Origin: Larsenimonas salina
GTDB taxonomy: Bacteria > Pseudomonadota > Gammaproteobacteria > Pseudomonadales > Halomonadaceae
DNA: 64,000 bases
Direction of reading: 5' to 3'
NCBI RefSeq assembly: GCF_023736155.1
Contig: NZ_JAMLJJ010000001.1
Span: 310,001-374,000, forward strand
The position numbers and the translations under genes were made by a program. A model generated the notes under the pieces. That model saw only the letters and a program-made list of their open reading frames with translations. It ran no database searches and was not told the DNA's origin. Positions 56,075 through 64,000 of this stretch are shown here, one piece after another. Numbering within the stretch: position 1 is the first letter of the stretch; the number at the start of each line of letters is the position of its first letter.

Positions 56075-56845
56075 TCATCTTGCGCGAGCGCTTTGGCCGC
56101 GTTCTCGGGTCGGGGTGTGACCGATATGGCGTTTAAAGGCGTGGGACAGGGCGCTCTGGTTGGCAAAACCGCAGCGTTCGGCGACCTGGGTCAGCGAGTT
56201 CGAGGTGGTTCTTAATATGACGCGCGCCTGTTCGAGGCGCTTTTTCATGATGTATTGGTAGGGCGACAGACCTGTCTGCTCCCGAAAGAGCGCACTGAAA
56301 TGCGCCGGGCTCAGAAAACTCAGTCGGGCAAGCGCCCCCACTGCCACGCCATCCATCATGTGCCGCTCGATGTAGTCGTCGATGGCGCCGAGATCAAGCC
56401 GGCCGCTTTGGGTGAGCCCGTTCGGAAATTGGCGGTGGTAGATGCTGCTGAGCAGCGTCGAGGCCAGAAGATCGCTGTCGGCGCGGCTGGCGTGCTGGTC
56501 GAGTTCGCGCACCATGAAGGCAAGGTAATGCGTTAGAGCGTCATCGAGCTCGAAATAGCAGGGCGCATCGAACAGCTTGAGGTGCGCGCGATAGTGCCCG
56601 GAGAGCGCCGGCGCATGTTCGGGAAGGTCAAGGATGAGCTGGCTGTTATCGCCAAGGCCTGCAAAAGCGTGGGTGCGACTTGCCGGAACCAGACAGCCCT
56701 GGAAGGCGCCGACTTCTCCACCGCGGCCATCGATATCGAACGCGGCCCGGCCGGACAAACCAATCACGATCTGATAATGCGCGTGGGCGTGGTGCTGGCT
56801 GACCGTAGCCAGAGGGGCAATGCGTATCAGGCTATTGGACGACAT
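56075..56845 (-). CDS. AraC-family regulator, likely of proline utilisation
   Basis: 256-residue regulator. The N-terminal cupin ligand domain (HHAHAHYQIVIGLSG) is followed by a C-terminal AraC DNA-binding domain with two helix-turn-helix units (GALARLSFLSPAHFSALFR and LTQVAERCGFANQSALSHAFKR). AGGAG lies nine bases before the ATG at 56845. It lies just upstream of putA on the same strand, and PutA here lacks its own DNA-binding domain. P. aeruginosa uses an AraC-type activator (PruR) beside putAP, so an equivalent role is likely but unproven. Confidence 0.93.
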   Translation of the reverse strand: MSSNSLIRIAPLATVSQHHAHAHYQIVIGLSGRAAFDIDGRGGEVGAFQGCLVPASRTHAFAGLGDNSQLILDLPEHAPALSGHYRAHLKLFDAPCYFELDDALTHYLAFMVRELDQHASRADSDLLASTLLSSIYHRQFPNGLTQSGRLDLGAIDDYIERHMMDGVAVGALARLSFLSPAHFSALFREQTGLSPYQYIMKKRLEQARVILRTTSNSLTQVAERCGFANQSALSHAFKRHIGHTPTRERGQSARAR

Positions 56846-56874
56846 GACCGATGACTCCTGACGTGAGGGCAGCT

Positions 56875-57246
56875 TCAAGCGGCGTTTGATCTGCGAAGCG
56901 TCAAGCGCGCGTTGAGGTGGACCCGAATCGCCTCGAGTTCGCTCATGCCCTGAGTCGAAAACAGACGCCCATTGCGCTCGACCAGCCACGGCTGACCGTG
57001 ATTGTCCATGATCGCCTGGCAGCGGCGTCGCAGGCTTTCAAGGTAGGGGTCGTGGCGGATGGGATACCCGATCACGGCGTTCCACTCATTCTCGCTCAGG
57101 GTGCAGGCAAGCGCCGAGTCGATCAGCGACAGCAGCTGCTCCGGGTCGGTGCGATAACGAGAGGTGCGTCGCGTCAATACCAGGGCAACGACCATGAAGC
57201 TCGAGATCGTAAGACACACGATAAAGGTCAAAAGGTAGATGGCCAT
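56875..57246 (-). CDS. Membrane-anchored hypothetical protein
   Basis: 123-residue protein with a single N-terminal membrane helix (MAIYLLTFIVCLTISSFMVVAL) and a soluble domain of about 95 residues (EQLLSLIDSALACTLSENEW, GYPIRHDPYLESLRRRCQ). No family is recognised. It sits 29 bases before the AraC gene on the same strand and may be co-transcribed. The ribosome site is weak. Confidence 0.7.
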   Translation of the reverse strand: MAIYLLTFIVCLTISSFMVVALVLTRRTSRYRTDPEQLLSLIDSALACTLSENEWNAVIGYPIRHDPYLESLRRRCQAIMDNHGQPWLVERNGRLFSTQGMSELEAIRVHLNARLTLRRSNAA

Positions 57247-57473
57247 CGGGGCATCCGAGCGTCATAAAAGAAACATTTTATCACGCGCAGGTGGGCGACG
57301 ACGACACGACATTCAGAGTGTTGATCAACGAATGGGGCGAGCGCCAGCAAACAGGAAAAAGGCGCAACGAACAGGAAAAAGGAGGGAGCGGATGGAAAAA
57401 GGCGCAGCGGACAGAAGTGAGGGGCGTTGCAGTTGCTGCGAACGCGCGCCCGGGCGGGCGCGCGTGGGGTCCA
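57247..57473. other. Intergenic region with purine-rich repeats and a GC hairpin
   Basis: No supported gene. The segment 57350-57409 contains repeated AACAGGAAAAAGG (57350-57362, 57370-57382) and GGAAAAAGGCGCA (57354-57366, 57394-57406) words. A GC-only inverted repeat ACGCGCGCCCG/CGGGCGCGCGT lies near 57443-57466, just past the tctA stop, and lacks a T run. Confidence 0.6.
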
Positions 57474-58979
57474 TCAGGACGGTTTGTGCATCTTGCGGCG
57501 AAGAAGCGGTCCGAGCAGATACGGAAGGACCAGGCCGGCAATGGCAATAGCCCAGATGCCGATCGACAGGCCACTGCTCCAAAGCACGGTCCAGTCCCCG
57601 TCGGACAGCATCATGGCGTGGCGCAGGTTCTTTTCCATTTCCGGCCCGAGCAGCAGGCCGAGAATGATCGGCACCAATGGAATGTCGATCTTGCGAAAGA
57701 CGTAGCCCAGCACGCCAAAGGCCACCATGAAGTACAGATCGAACGCCGAGTGGCTGATCGAATAGATACCGACGATGGCTACCAGCGTAACGATCGGCAT
57801 CAAATACTTGGGCGGTACGGACAATAGTTTGACGAAGATGCCGACCATGGGGATGTTCAATAAAAGCAGCAGCACGTTACCGAGCAGCAGGGCCGCGATA
57901 ACGCCCCAGACAATGTCGGCGTGCTGTTGGAACATCATCGGCCCCGGCGTGATGTTCAACGACACCAGCATGGCCAGAAGTACTGCGGTCGTGCCACTTC
58001 CGGGAATACCAAGCGTCAGCATCGGCACCAGTGCACCGCTGGCGGCGCCATTGTTGCCGGCTTCCGGTGCGGCCACACCCTTGGGATCCCCATTACCGAA
58101 GTCGTTCTTGCGACCGAGAATGCGCTTTTCGACCGTATAGCTCAAAAAGCTGCCAAGCGAGGCGCCCGCGCCCGGCAATACGCCCGAAATAAAGCCCACC
58201 ACGCCGCCGCGAAGACTGGTCGGCAGCACTGCGATCAGCTCTTTGACGTTGATCTTGAGCTTGTTCATCTTGACCATGCTGTCGCCGTCGCCCATGTCCC
58301 GTTCGATGAAGAACATCAGCTCGGAAATGGCGAACAGGCCGACGATGGCGATGATGAAATCGATGCCCTCGAACAATTCGAGCATGCCGAAAGTATAGCG
58401 GGGTTGGCCGGTCGAAATGTCGATGCCGATGGTCGACATCATCAGACCGATGGCGGCGGCGACCAGCGTCTTGATCGGATTCTTTCCAGTGATGCCGCCA
58501 AGTGTTGCAAACGCCAGCACGAACAGGGCGAAGTACTCGGCAGAGCCAAAGCTCAGGGCGAAATTCGCAAGCAGGGGCGCCAGAAGGATAAGGCCGATGG
58601 TGGCCACCACGCTTCCGATGAACGAGGCCACCGCCGAGATGGTGAGTGCTTCGGCGGCCTTGCCCTGCTTGGCCATCGGATAGCCGTCGAGACAGGTCAT
58701 CATCGCCGGCTCATCGCCTGGGATGTTCAAGAGAATCGAGGAAATGCGGCCGCCGTACATGGCGCCTGCGTAGACCGCGGTCAGCATGATCAGCGCCGAT
58801 TCCGGCGGCAGGCCAAGCGTGAAGGCCAGCGGGATCAAAATCGCCACGCCGTTGGCCGGGCCAAGGCCGGGCAGTGCGCCGATCAACGTGCCCAGAAACG
58901 AGCCGATCAACGCCAGCAGCAGATTCTGAGGGGTGAGGGCGACCTCAAACCCCTGCAACAGGTAATTGATGGTATCCAT
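57474..58979 (-). CDS. tctA: Tripartite tricarboxylate transporter, large permease TctA
   Basis: 501-residue inner-membrane protein with about 11-12 helices. GALPGLGPANGVAILIPLAFTL-type block, YAGAMYGGRISSILLNIPGDE and GAGASLGSFLSYTVEKR are TctA signatures. TctABC systems take up citrate or other tricarboxylates and dicarboxylates by sodium-driven transport with a periplasmic binding protein. Its start overlaps the tctB stop by one base. No TctDE sensor genes are adjacent. Substrate unknown. Confidence 0.96.
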   Translation of the reverse strand: MDTINYLLQGFEVALTPQNLLLALIGSFLGTLIGALPGLGPANGVAILIPLAFTLGLPPESALIMLTAVYAGAMYGGRISSILLNIPGDEPAMMTCLDGYPMAKQGKAAEALTISAVASFIGSVVATIGLILLAPLLANFALSFGSAEYFALFVLAFATLGGITGKNPIKTLVAAAIGLMMSTIGIDISTGQPRYTFGMLELFEGIDFIIAIVGLFAISELMFFIERDMGDGDSMVKMNKLKINVKELIAVLPTSLRGGVVGFISGVLPGAGASLGSFLSYTVEKRILGRKNDFGNGDPKGVAAPEAGNNGAASGALVPMLTLGIPGSGTTAVLLAMLVSLNITPGPMMFQQHADIVWGVIAALLLGNVLLLLLNIPMVGIFVKLLSVPPKYLMPIVTLVAIVGIYSISHSAFDLYFMVAFGVLGYVFRKIDIPLVPIILGLLLGPEMEKNLRHAMMLSDGDWTVLWSSGLSIGIWAIAIAGLVLPYLLGPLLRRKMHKPS

Positions 58980-59425
58980 TAACCCAGCTCCAGAAGGCCG
59001 TTAGGCAAGGTCAGCTCGAGGCCGTAATTGAACAGGACGAACGCAACGATGGCGCTGATTAATCCAGTAAGAAACGCCTTGAGCGGTGGGGCGTTCATGC
59101 GCCAGCTCAGCTCCCCGACGGCAAGGGTGGTCATGATGATGAAGCCCACCAATTCGAGCAGAAGAATGTAAACCACCAGAATGGCCACAACGTTAATAAG
59201 CTCGAACAACGTCTTGCCGACCGGCCAACCGCTGTCCGGGTCGGGGCGAACCATCATGTAGAGACTGCCAAGGCCGAGTACGACCGCAAGCAGCGTTGGA
59301 AAGGTCGACGGGCCGATGCTTTCACTGCCGCCCAGCGGTTCGGGGAACTGCTGGGCCTGCCAGCCGTATGCCACGGCCAGCAGGAGAAACACGACGCCGA
59401 ACAGTCGGTCGTTGATGTGCATCAC
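58979..59425 (-). CDS. tctB: Tripartite tricarboxylate transporter, small permease TctB
   Basis: 148-residue protein with four hydrophobic helices (FGVVFLLLAVAYGWQ, FPTLLAVVLGLGSLYMM, LINVVAILVVYILLLELVGF, FLTGLISAIVAFVLFNYGLEL). This is the TctB pattern. Its start overlaps the tctC stop by four bases. Confidence 0.93.
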   Translation of the reverse strand: MMHINDRLFGVVFLLLAVAYGWQAQQFPEPLGGSESIGPSTFPTLLAVVLGLGSLYMMVRPDPDSGWPVGKTLFELINVVAILVVYILLLELVGFIIMTTLAVGELSWRMNAPPLKAFLTGLISAIVAFVLFNYGLELTLPNGLLELG

Positions 59426-60414
59426 TTGGTCATTCCGATGTCTTTGGAGAGTTTGGCGATGTCTGCGATCTGCTCTTTTACATACGCGGTGAACTCATCA
59501 CCGGACATGTGGAAGGGCATCAAGCCATTTTGTTTCATCACCTTTTGCCAGGCGTCAGTGGTATAGAGCTGATCAAGCGTCTGGACCCACCACTGATAGG
59601 CATCGTCGGAAACCTGGCCCGGCATGTAGAACCCGCGCCAGTTGGCACCGACCGAATCGATGCCCTGTTCCTCGGCGGTCGGGATGTCCTCCAGCGGCTC
59701 CGGCAGGCGCTTGTCAGACAGTACAGCCAGGACTTTTAGATCGCCTGACTCGACGAAGCCAACCGACTCGGAGATATCTCCGGTAAACGCCGTGATATGG
59801 CCGCCGAGAATCTGGGTAATGGCCTCACCGCCGTTGTTGTAGGAGAGGTATTTGATCTTCTTGAGTTTATCCACGCCGGCCGCTTCGGCGGTCTGGAGCA
59901 CTTTCAGGTGATCCCAGCCACCGGTCGCACTGCCGCCGGCAAAGGAAATCGCCCGGGGGTCTTTCTTGACCGCGTCCATCAGCTCCGGCAGCGAGTTGTA
60001 GGGCGAGTCCTTGCGTACGGCGATGATGCCGTAATCCGCGCCCAGCGCTGCGACCCACTTGACCATGTCCACATTCATGCCGGGAAACTGTTTCTGGGCA
60101 AGGCGTGTGGTGGTGGCGGTACTCGCCGCAACGATCAGGCTCTCATCCTGACGGCGCTTGCTGACGGTATGCGCGAAGGCAACCCCACCGCCGGCACCGG
60201 CCATGTTGGTGGTCTGTACGTTGCCCGAGACCTTGTCCTGTTGCTCGAGAAGGCGACCGACGCTACGGCAGGTGAAATCCCAGCCGCCGCCCGGATCAGA
60301 AGGTGCGATGCAGTCCACCTTGCCCTGGGGTTCAAAAGCCAGAGCGGTAGGTGCGGTTACGGCAAGCGCCGATGCGGCAGTAAGAGCAAGCGTCGAGCGA
60401 ATGTATCTTGTCAT
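59422..60414 (-). CDS. tctC: Tripartite tricarboxylate transporter, periplasmic binding protein TctC
   Basis: 330-residue exported solute-binding protein of the BugT/TctC family. It has signal peptide TLALTAASALAVTAPTALA and CIAPSDPGGGWDFTCRSVGR and FAGGSATGGWDHLKVLQ in the ligand cleft. GGGAG precedes the ATG. It is first gene of tctCBA. Ligands in the family are carboxylates such as citrate, but the residues here do not fix one. Confidence 0.95.
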   Translation of the reverse strand: MTRYIRSTLALTAASALAVTAPTALAFEPQGKVDCIAPSDPGGGWDFTCRSVGRLLEQQDKVSGNVQTTNMAGAGGGVAFAHTVSKRRQDESLIVAASTATTTRLAQKQFPGMNVDMVKWVAALGADYGIIAVRKDSPYNSLPELMDAVKKDPRAISFAGGSATGGWDHLKVLQTAEAAGVDKLKKIKYLSYNNGGEAITQILGGHITAFTGDISESVGFVESGDLKVLAVLSDKRLPEPLEDIPTAEEQGIDSVGANWRGFYMPGQVSDDAYQWWVQTLDQLYTTDAWQKVMKQNGLMPFHMSGDEFTAYVKEQIADIAKLSKDIGMTK

Positions 60415-60624
60415 TGTAGATATCTCCCAGCGGGCAGGTCGTAACCTTACAGTTCTGTAAGGTAGAATATTGTTCTTTCAAGTAGAATCTAATCGTGACC
60501 TCTGCTGCCTGTACAGACGGCTTTCGTCTAATCGCGAAACGGCGTGGATGCTGTCCTGGTCAGGCATTTCGACGTAAAACATGGGACAATGGCGCGCTTC
60601 TTATGATGTATGTGGAGACCCCCC

Positions 60625-61629
60625 GTGAACGCCTTTCTTGAATCACTTCCAAAGATCGAACTGCATTTGCACATCGAGGGCACGCTCGAGCCTGAGCTGA
60701 TGTTCGAGCTGGCGCGTCGCAATGACGTGACCCTGCCGTTCGATTCGGTCGAGCAGGTCAGACAGGCGTACGAGTTCGAGGATCTACAGTCCTTCTTGAA
60801 TTTGTACTATCAGGGCATGAACGTGCTTTACACCGAGCAGGACTTTTTTGACCTGACGGCGGCCTATCTGAAGCGCTGCCATGACAACGCGGTAATGCAT
60901 ACCGAGCTTTTCTTCGACCCCCAGGCGCATCTGGCGCGAGGCGTCAGTATCTCGACCCAGGTGGCAGGCATCACACGAGCACTTGATGAGGCGGAAGCGA
61001 CCTACGGCATCACCAGTGGGTTGATCCTGAGCTTTTTGCGTGACATGTCCGAAGAGCATGCACTCGAAACCTACGAAGCGGCGCTTCCGTACCGCGAGCA
61101 CTTCATCGGCGTGGGCCTTGATTCGGCCGAGGTGGGTAATCCGCCCGAGAAGTTCGAGCGTGTCTTCGAGCGTGCCCGAAGCGACGGCTTTCATGTTGTC
61201 GTGCACGCCGGGGAAGAGGGGCCGGCCGAGTACATCAAGGGGGCGCTCGAGGTGCTCAAGGCCGAGCGCATCGATCACGGGATTCGAAGCCTGGAGGATC
61301 CCGAGCTTGCAAAAACGCTCGTTGAACGGCGTATTCCGTTGACGGTGTGTCCACTGTCGAACGTGTACTTGAAAACGGTGCCGGACATGTCAGCACACCC
61401 GTTGCCGGCGCTGATCGAACACGGGCTTTGCGTCACCCTGCATTCCGATGATCCGGCCTATTTCGGCGGGTACATGAACGCCAACTTCCTTGCGGTGCAG
61501 GCCGCCTTTGATTTTTCCAGAGACACCTGGCATACCCTGAGTCTGAACGCAGTAGAGGCAGCGTTCGTGAATGACACCCGACGGGCCGCGTTGCGCCAGC
61601 GCATCGAGACGTACTTCGAGCAGTCCTAG
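60625..61629 (+). CDS. add: Adenine (or adenosine) deaminase
   Basis: 334-residue zinc-dependent deaminase of the adenosine/adenine deaminase family. The zinc His pair is in KIELHLHIEG, with HAGEEGP (catalytic Glu), DHGIRS and HSDDPAYFGGYM (Asp pair). The EFEDLQSFLNLYYQGMNVL segment and SDDPAYFGGYM are typical of the adenine deaminase subgroup (Pseudomonas PA0148, yeast Aah1), so adenine is the likelier substrate than adenosine. I chose the GTG at 60625 because TGGAG lies eight bases upstream; the ATG at 60610 has no ribosome site. A terminator follows at 61679. Confidence 0.92.
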   Translation: MNAFLESLPKIELHLHIEGTLEPELMFELARRNDVTLPFDSVEQVRQAYEFEDLQSFLNLYYQGMNVLYTEQDFFDLTAAYLKRCHDNAVMHTELFFDPQAHLARGVSISTQVAGITRALDEAEATYGITSGLILSFLRDMSEEHALETYEAALPYREHFIGVGLDSAEVGNPPEKFERVFERARSDGFHVVVHAGEEGPAEYIKGALEVLKAERIDHGIRSLEDPELAKTLVERRIPLTVCPLSNVYLKTVPDMSAHPLPALIEHGLCVTLHSDDPAYFGGYMNANFLAVQAAFDFSRDTWHTLSLNAVEAAFVNDTRRAALRQRIETYFEQS

Positions 61630-62154
61630 CTTTAGACAGACCCGGCAAACTTCAAGGTGCCGGGTCATGGATAGAAGAAAAGGCCATGCGACTGCATGGC
61701 CTTTTTTGATAGTGGGGCCTGTCGCTTAAAGACGATGCGATGTTGGCAATGGGCAAGTGGGCATTGCGCCGTCGAAGGCTTTGAGTGCTTGGCCGGTAAA
61801 CCTCATGCTTTACGCTTAGGTTTTTTTTGGCCTTGTTACAAAAGCCCGTGTTGGGGTATGGCTGAACGAGTTCTACGTTTTGATGCGTCATCGCTATACC
61901 GCTAATGCGGATTTATCGATTTATTTATAATGTTTAGTAGACTAATAAAGTTTGTACGTGGTTGACTGGACTGAACATGTTGAAGCGCCGTAAATAAATA
62001 AATTGGATAAAAAAATGGTAATAAGTATGTGATAGGCCAAAGTTGACTGATCCAATGTTAATTTATATTTATTTGGTAGTAGTTTGGTTATTCGATCTCG
62101 ACAATACGTTCCAATTCACTAACTATCGGCGCCGATTACATCGGAGCTTCAATA
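61630..62154. other. 525-base AT-rich intergenic region
   Basis: After a hairpin at 61643-61666 (ACCCGGCA/TGCCGGGT, no T run) and the terminator at 61679-61707, this stretch becomes markedly AT-rich from ~61900 to 62130. No supported gene is seen. It contrasts with the GC-rich flanks. Confidence 0.6.
61679..61707 (+). terminator. Terminator of the deaminase gene
   Basis: Stem AAGGCCATGC-GACT-GCATGGCCTT followed by T6. Confidence 0.92.
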
Positions 62155-63219
62155 ATGACGACATCAAGCCAACCCAATTCACGCATCGATTGGATCGATG
62201 CGGCCAAAGGCGCCTGTATCGTTCTGGTCGTGTTTTATCACGCCGTCTATTTCATGATGGACGCCTCGCCTTTTCAGGACACGCTCGCCCACACCCTGTG
62301 GTTTAAATTGATGGTCGCATTAAAGCCCTTGAGGATGCCGCTGTTCTTTCTGATTTCAGGGCTTTTGGCGCACTCCGCGATCGTAAGCCGCCCCTGGCGG
62401 ATTACTCTCAAGCCTCGGCTTGCGATGATGCTGTGGCTTTATGTGCTGTGGGTGATTCTTAGAACGGTTTCCGCGTTTCTGCTGGTCCAGTTTGCCAACC
62501 CCGAGTATGTGCCGAACGCCGGCACACTGCCGTTAACGCTTGATGAGCAGATCGAAACGGTGCTGTTTGGCACCAACGGCGTCTGGTACCTCTATGCGCT
62601 TGCGGCCTATTTCGTGGTGTTCAAGGCGCTTAATCGCTGGGCGGCGCTTGTCGTGCCTGTCACGTTTTTATTGTCGATTTTCTCGATTGTCTTGATCGAT
62701 AACTGGGGCATTCGTGGCATCGTCGAAAACGCCTTCTTCTTTGCCGCAGGCTGTTTTTACAAGCAGCGTTTTTTCGAGGCGTTTTCCACGTTCAAGCCCA
62801 AGCGGTTCATGCTGACCACCACCATGACGCTGATCATCTTGCCGATCGAAATCCTGAACGACTGGTTCTACGCACCGGGTGGGCGAACGCTCCTGGCGGT
62901 CTTCATGGTGCTTGCGGGAATGGACGCCTGCTGCTGGGCATCAACGCGCTTCAGCCTTAAAACGCTCAAGACGCTGGGCCAAAAAACACTGCCAATCTAC
63001 GTCATGCACAAGATCACGATTCTGATCACCTGCCAGTTCGTATTTGCGCTTGGCGCCTATCAGTTGAACGCCGAAGTTGTGGCAGCGCTTGCACCGCCCG
63101 TTGCGGTCGTTTTAAACATCGCAGCCTGTTTGATGCTCTACCGGTTACTCAATATCGGTGCCGGCAAGCTTCTTTTCGATGTGCCGACCCTGACGCTTCG
63201 ACGTGCACGGCCTGTATGA
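62155..63219 (+). CDS. Acyltransferase family 3 membrane protein (OpgC-like)
   Basis: 354-residue inner-membrane protein with about ten helices. It starts with the acyltransferase-3 hallmark RIDWIDAAKGACIVLVVFYH (catalytic His) and continues FFLISGLLAH. NGVWYLYALAAYFVVF and GQKTLPIYVMHK are further family blocks. Such enzymes add acyl or succinyl groups to surface glycans or periplasmic glucans. GGAG precedes the ATG. It follows an AT-rich gap and has no functional neighbour, so it may be an acquired gene. Acceptor unknown. Confidence 0.88.
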   Translation: MTTSSQPNSRIDWIDAAKGACIVLVVFYHAVYFMMDASPFQDTLAHTLWFKLMVALKPLRMPLFFLISGLLAHSAIVSRPWRITLKPRLAMMLWLYVLWVILRTVSAFLLVQFANPEYVPNAGTLPLTLDEQIETVLFGTNGVWYLYALAAYFVVFKALNRWAALVVPVTFLLSIFSIVLIDNWGIRGIVENAFFFAAGCFYKQRFFEAFSTFKPKRFMLTTTMTLIILPIEILNDWFYAPGGRTLLAVFMVLAGMDACCWASTRFSLKTLKTLGQKTLPIYVMHKITILITCQFVFALGAYQLNAEVVAALAPPVAVVLNIAACLMLYRLLNIGAGKLLFDVPTLTLRRARPV

Positions 63220-63255
63220 GAGCTTGTCTCGATAAGAAATTCCAAATAAAAGACA

Positions 63256-63284
63256 TAAAAAAAGCTGCCCGAGGGCAGCTTTTT
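63256..63284 (-). terminator. Terminator after the 44-codon ORF (also usable by the acyltransferase gene)
   Basis: Stem AGCTGCCC-TC-GGGCAGCT with A/T runs on both sides. On the minus strand it is followed by T7 and lies 16 bases past the ORF at 63300-63434. Confidence 0.92.
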
Positions 63285-63299
63285 CATACTGACTGGCTA

Positions 63300-63434
63300 T
63301 CAGTTGCAGATGGCAGCCGGTACAGAGTCACCGCTGAATACACTGGTAGAAGTGTAAGAGGTGGTCTGTGAGTAAGCGTAGGCGCCTGCGCTGACAGTTA
63401 CAGTTACAACGATAGAAGTGATGATCTTGAACAC
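63300..63434 (-). CDS. Small secreted or membrane peptide, uncalled in standard tracks
   Basis: 44-residue reading frame starting GTG at 63434 with AAGGA seven bases upstream and its own terminator 16 bases past the stop. It begins MFKIITSIVVTVTVSAGAYA, which reads as a signal peptide or membrane anchor. The rest is rich in Ser/Thr/Tyr (YSQTTSYTSTSVFSGDS) and ends AICN with a single Cys. Not recognised. The GTG start and short length would hide it from most gene finders. Confidence 0.65.
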   Translation of the reverse strand: MFKIITSIVVTVTVSAGAYAYSQTTSYTSTSVFSGDSVPAAICN

Positions 63435-63671
63435 GTCATGTTCCTTGTGCGTTGGTGGAGTTATGGTGAAGCCCTAACTGCGCTTCGCCGCTAATGGTAG
63501 GGAAGGATACAACTAATGTCTGTGCAAAGATGCCCAAGAAGGCGTAATTTATGTAGCAATATGTTATTTTATGGCCGTATTAGAAAGGTAAGTAGAAATA
63601 CTGCAAACGTTTTGAAATAAAGCGGACTAGAAGACCCACTTTATAACGTCATTTAAGAAGGCGTTTGGTAT
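63435..63671. other. AT-rich intergenic region upstream of the small peptide gene
   Basis: It must hold the small peptide promoter; no convincing -35/-10 pair was found. No further ORF with a ribosome site was seen. Confidence 0.45.
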
Positions 63672-63702
63672 TAAAAAAGCAGCCCTTGGGCTGCTTTTTT
63701 TG
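63672..63702 (-). terminator. Terminator of purH
   Basis: Stem AAAGCAGCCC-AA-GGGCTGCTTT followed by T on the minus strand, 18 bases past the purH stop. Symmetric A/T tracts make it bidirectional. Confidence 0.93.
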
Positions 63703-63719
63703 TGGCGTCCATACTGCGG

Positions 63720-64000
63720 TCAGTGACGGAAGTGGCGCATGCCGGTAAAGATCATGGCAATGCCCGCTTCGTTGGCAGCGTCAATGACTTCCTGGTCACG
63801 CATCGAGCCACCTGGCTGGATAACGGCCTTGATGCCTGCCTTGGCGGCGTTATCGATGCCGTCACGAAACGGGAAGAACGCATCGGAGGCCATGACCGAG
63901 CCCGCGACATCAAAGCCTGCGTGTTCGGCCTTGATGCCTGCGATGCGCGCAGAGTTGACCCGGCTCATCTGGCCTGCGCCAATGCCAACGGTCTGCTCGG
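63720..64000 (-). CDS. purH: Bifunctional AICAR transformylase/IMP cyclohydrolase, C-terminal part
   Basis: The last ~93 codons of PurH, cut by the window's right edge. [56 protein letters not shown] and the end MRHFRH are the conserved C-terminus of the AICAR transformylase domain. The enzyme completes purine synthesis to IMP. The upstream part, including the IMP cyclohydrolase domain, is outside the window. Confidence 0.97.
   Translation of the reverse strand, partial: EQTVGIGAGQMSRVNSARIAGIKAEHAGFDVAGSVMASDAFFPFRDGIDNAAKAGIKAVIQPGGSMRDQEVIDAANEAGIAMIFTGMRHFRH

Noticed and set aside
57921-58982. 353-codon open frame antisense to tctA
   Set aside because: Shadow of the permease; its polar, His/Gln/Arg-rich composition is the usual reverse image of hydrophobic codons.

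Overview
The window looks like chromosomal core sequence from a halophilic gammaproteobacterium, most likely of the Halomonadaceae (Halomonas/Chromohalobacter type). The reasons are the moderately high GC content, the gene families (two-subunit arginine succinyltransferase, LapAB, SdhE-YgfX, YcjXF, RNase II), the gammaproteobacterial order uvrC-pgsA-tRNA(Gly-Cys-Leu), and an osmoprotectant-type ABC transporter. This placement is inferred from protein character and gene order; no database search was possible.

Layout. 1-6 kb: 5' end of an AmpG-like muropeptide permease, an FKBP/SlyD-like isomerase, a lytic transglycosylase overlapping proS, a fused SbmA/YddA-type ABC exporter, and trmJ. 6-9 kb: groES-groL with a heat-shock-type promoter and a strong terminator, fxsA, and a small ComEA-like protein. 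9-13 kb: pyrF convergent with lapA-lapB, ihfB, sdhE-ygfX. 13-17 kb: FUSC protein, LD-carboxypeptidase, two small hypothetical proteins, Ca2+/Na+ antiporter. 17-21 kb: tRNA Leu/Cys/Gly, pgsA, uvrC, tRNA-Ala, argF with a terminator-like hairpin in its leader, grxD. 22-28 kb: the arginine succinyltransferase (AST) catabolic operon, in transcription order astA-alpha, astA-beta, astD, astB, astE, without astC. 28-32 kb: an Lrp-family regulator and a lumazine synthase under an FMN riboswitch, then a membrane GGDEF-EAL protein.

32-38 kb: small lipoproteins flanking a two-gene osmoprotectant-type ABC transporter, then a three-gene envelope cluster (flippase-like protein, DUF2334 deacetylase, GT4 glycosyltransferase). 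38-47 kb: rnb, an NAD(P)-binding protein, a CobW-type GTPase, nagA-GlcNAc kinase-HAD phosphatase, and a FecCD-type permease/ATPase pair without a binding protein. 47-51 kb: ycjX-ycjF, a second SlyD-like isomerase with a His-rich tail, a metallo-beta-lactamase-fold hydrolase and a small membrane protein. 51-57 kb: an AraC regulator, putA and putP for proline use. 57-64 kb: a tripartite tricarboxylate transporter, an adenine/adenosine deaminase, an AT-rich gap with an acyltransferase, a previously uncalled 44-codon secreted-type ORF, and the 3' end of purH.

Themes. Nitrogen and osmolyte metabolism are prominent: arginine catabolism (ast), proline uptake and oxidation (put), osmoprotectant-type uptake, arginine synthesis (argF). 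Peptidoglycan recycling is represented by scattered genes (ampG-like, transglycosylase, ldcA, nagA and a sugar kinase). I see no CRISPR array, prophage, insertion sequence or defence island. Most of the window is ordinary housekeeping sequence; the points of interest are regulatory leaders, small ORFs and a few unusual architectures.
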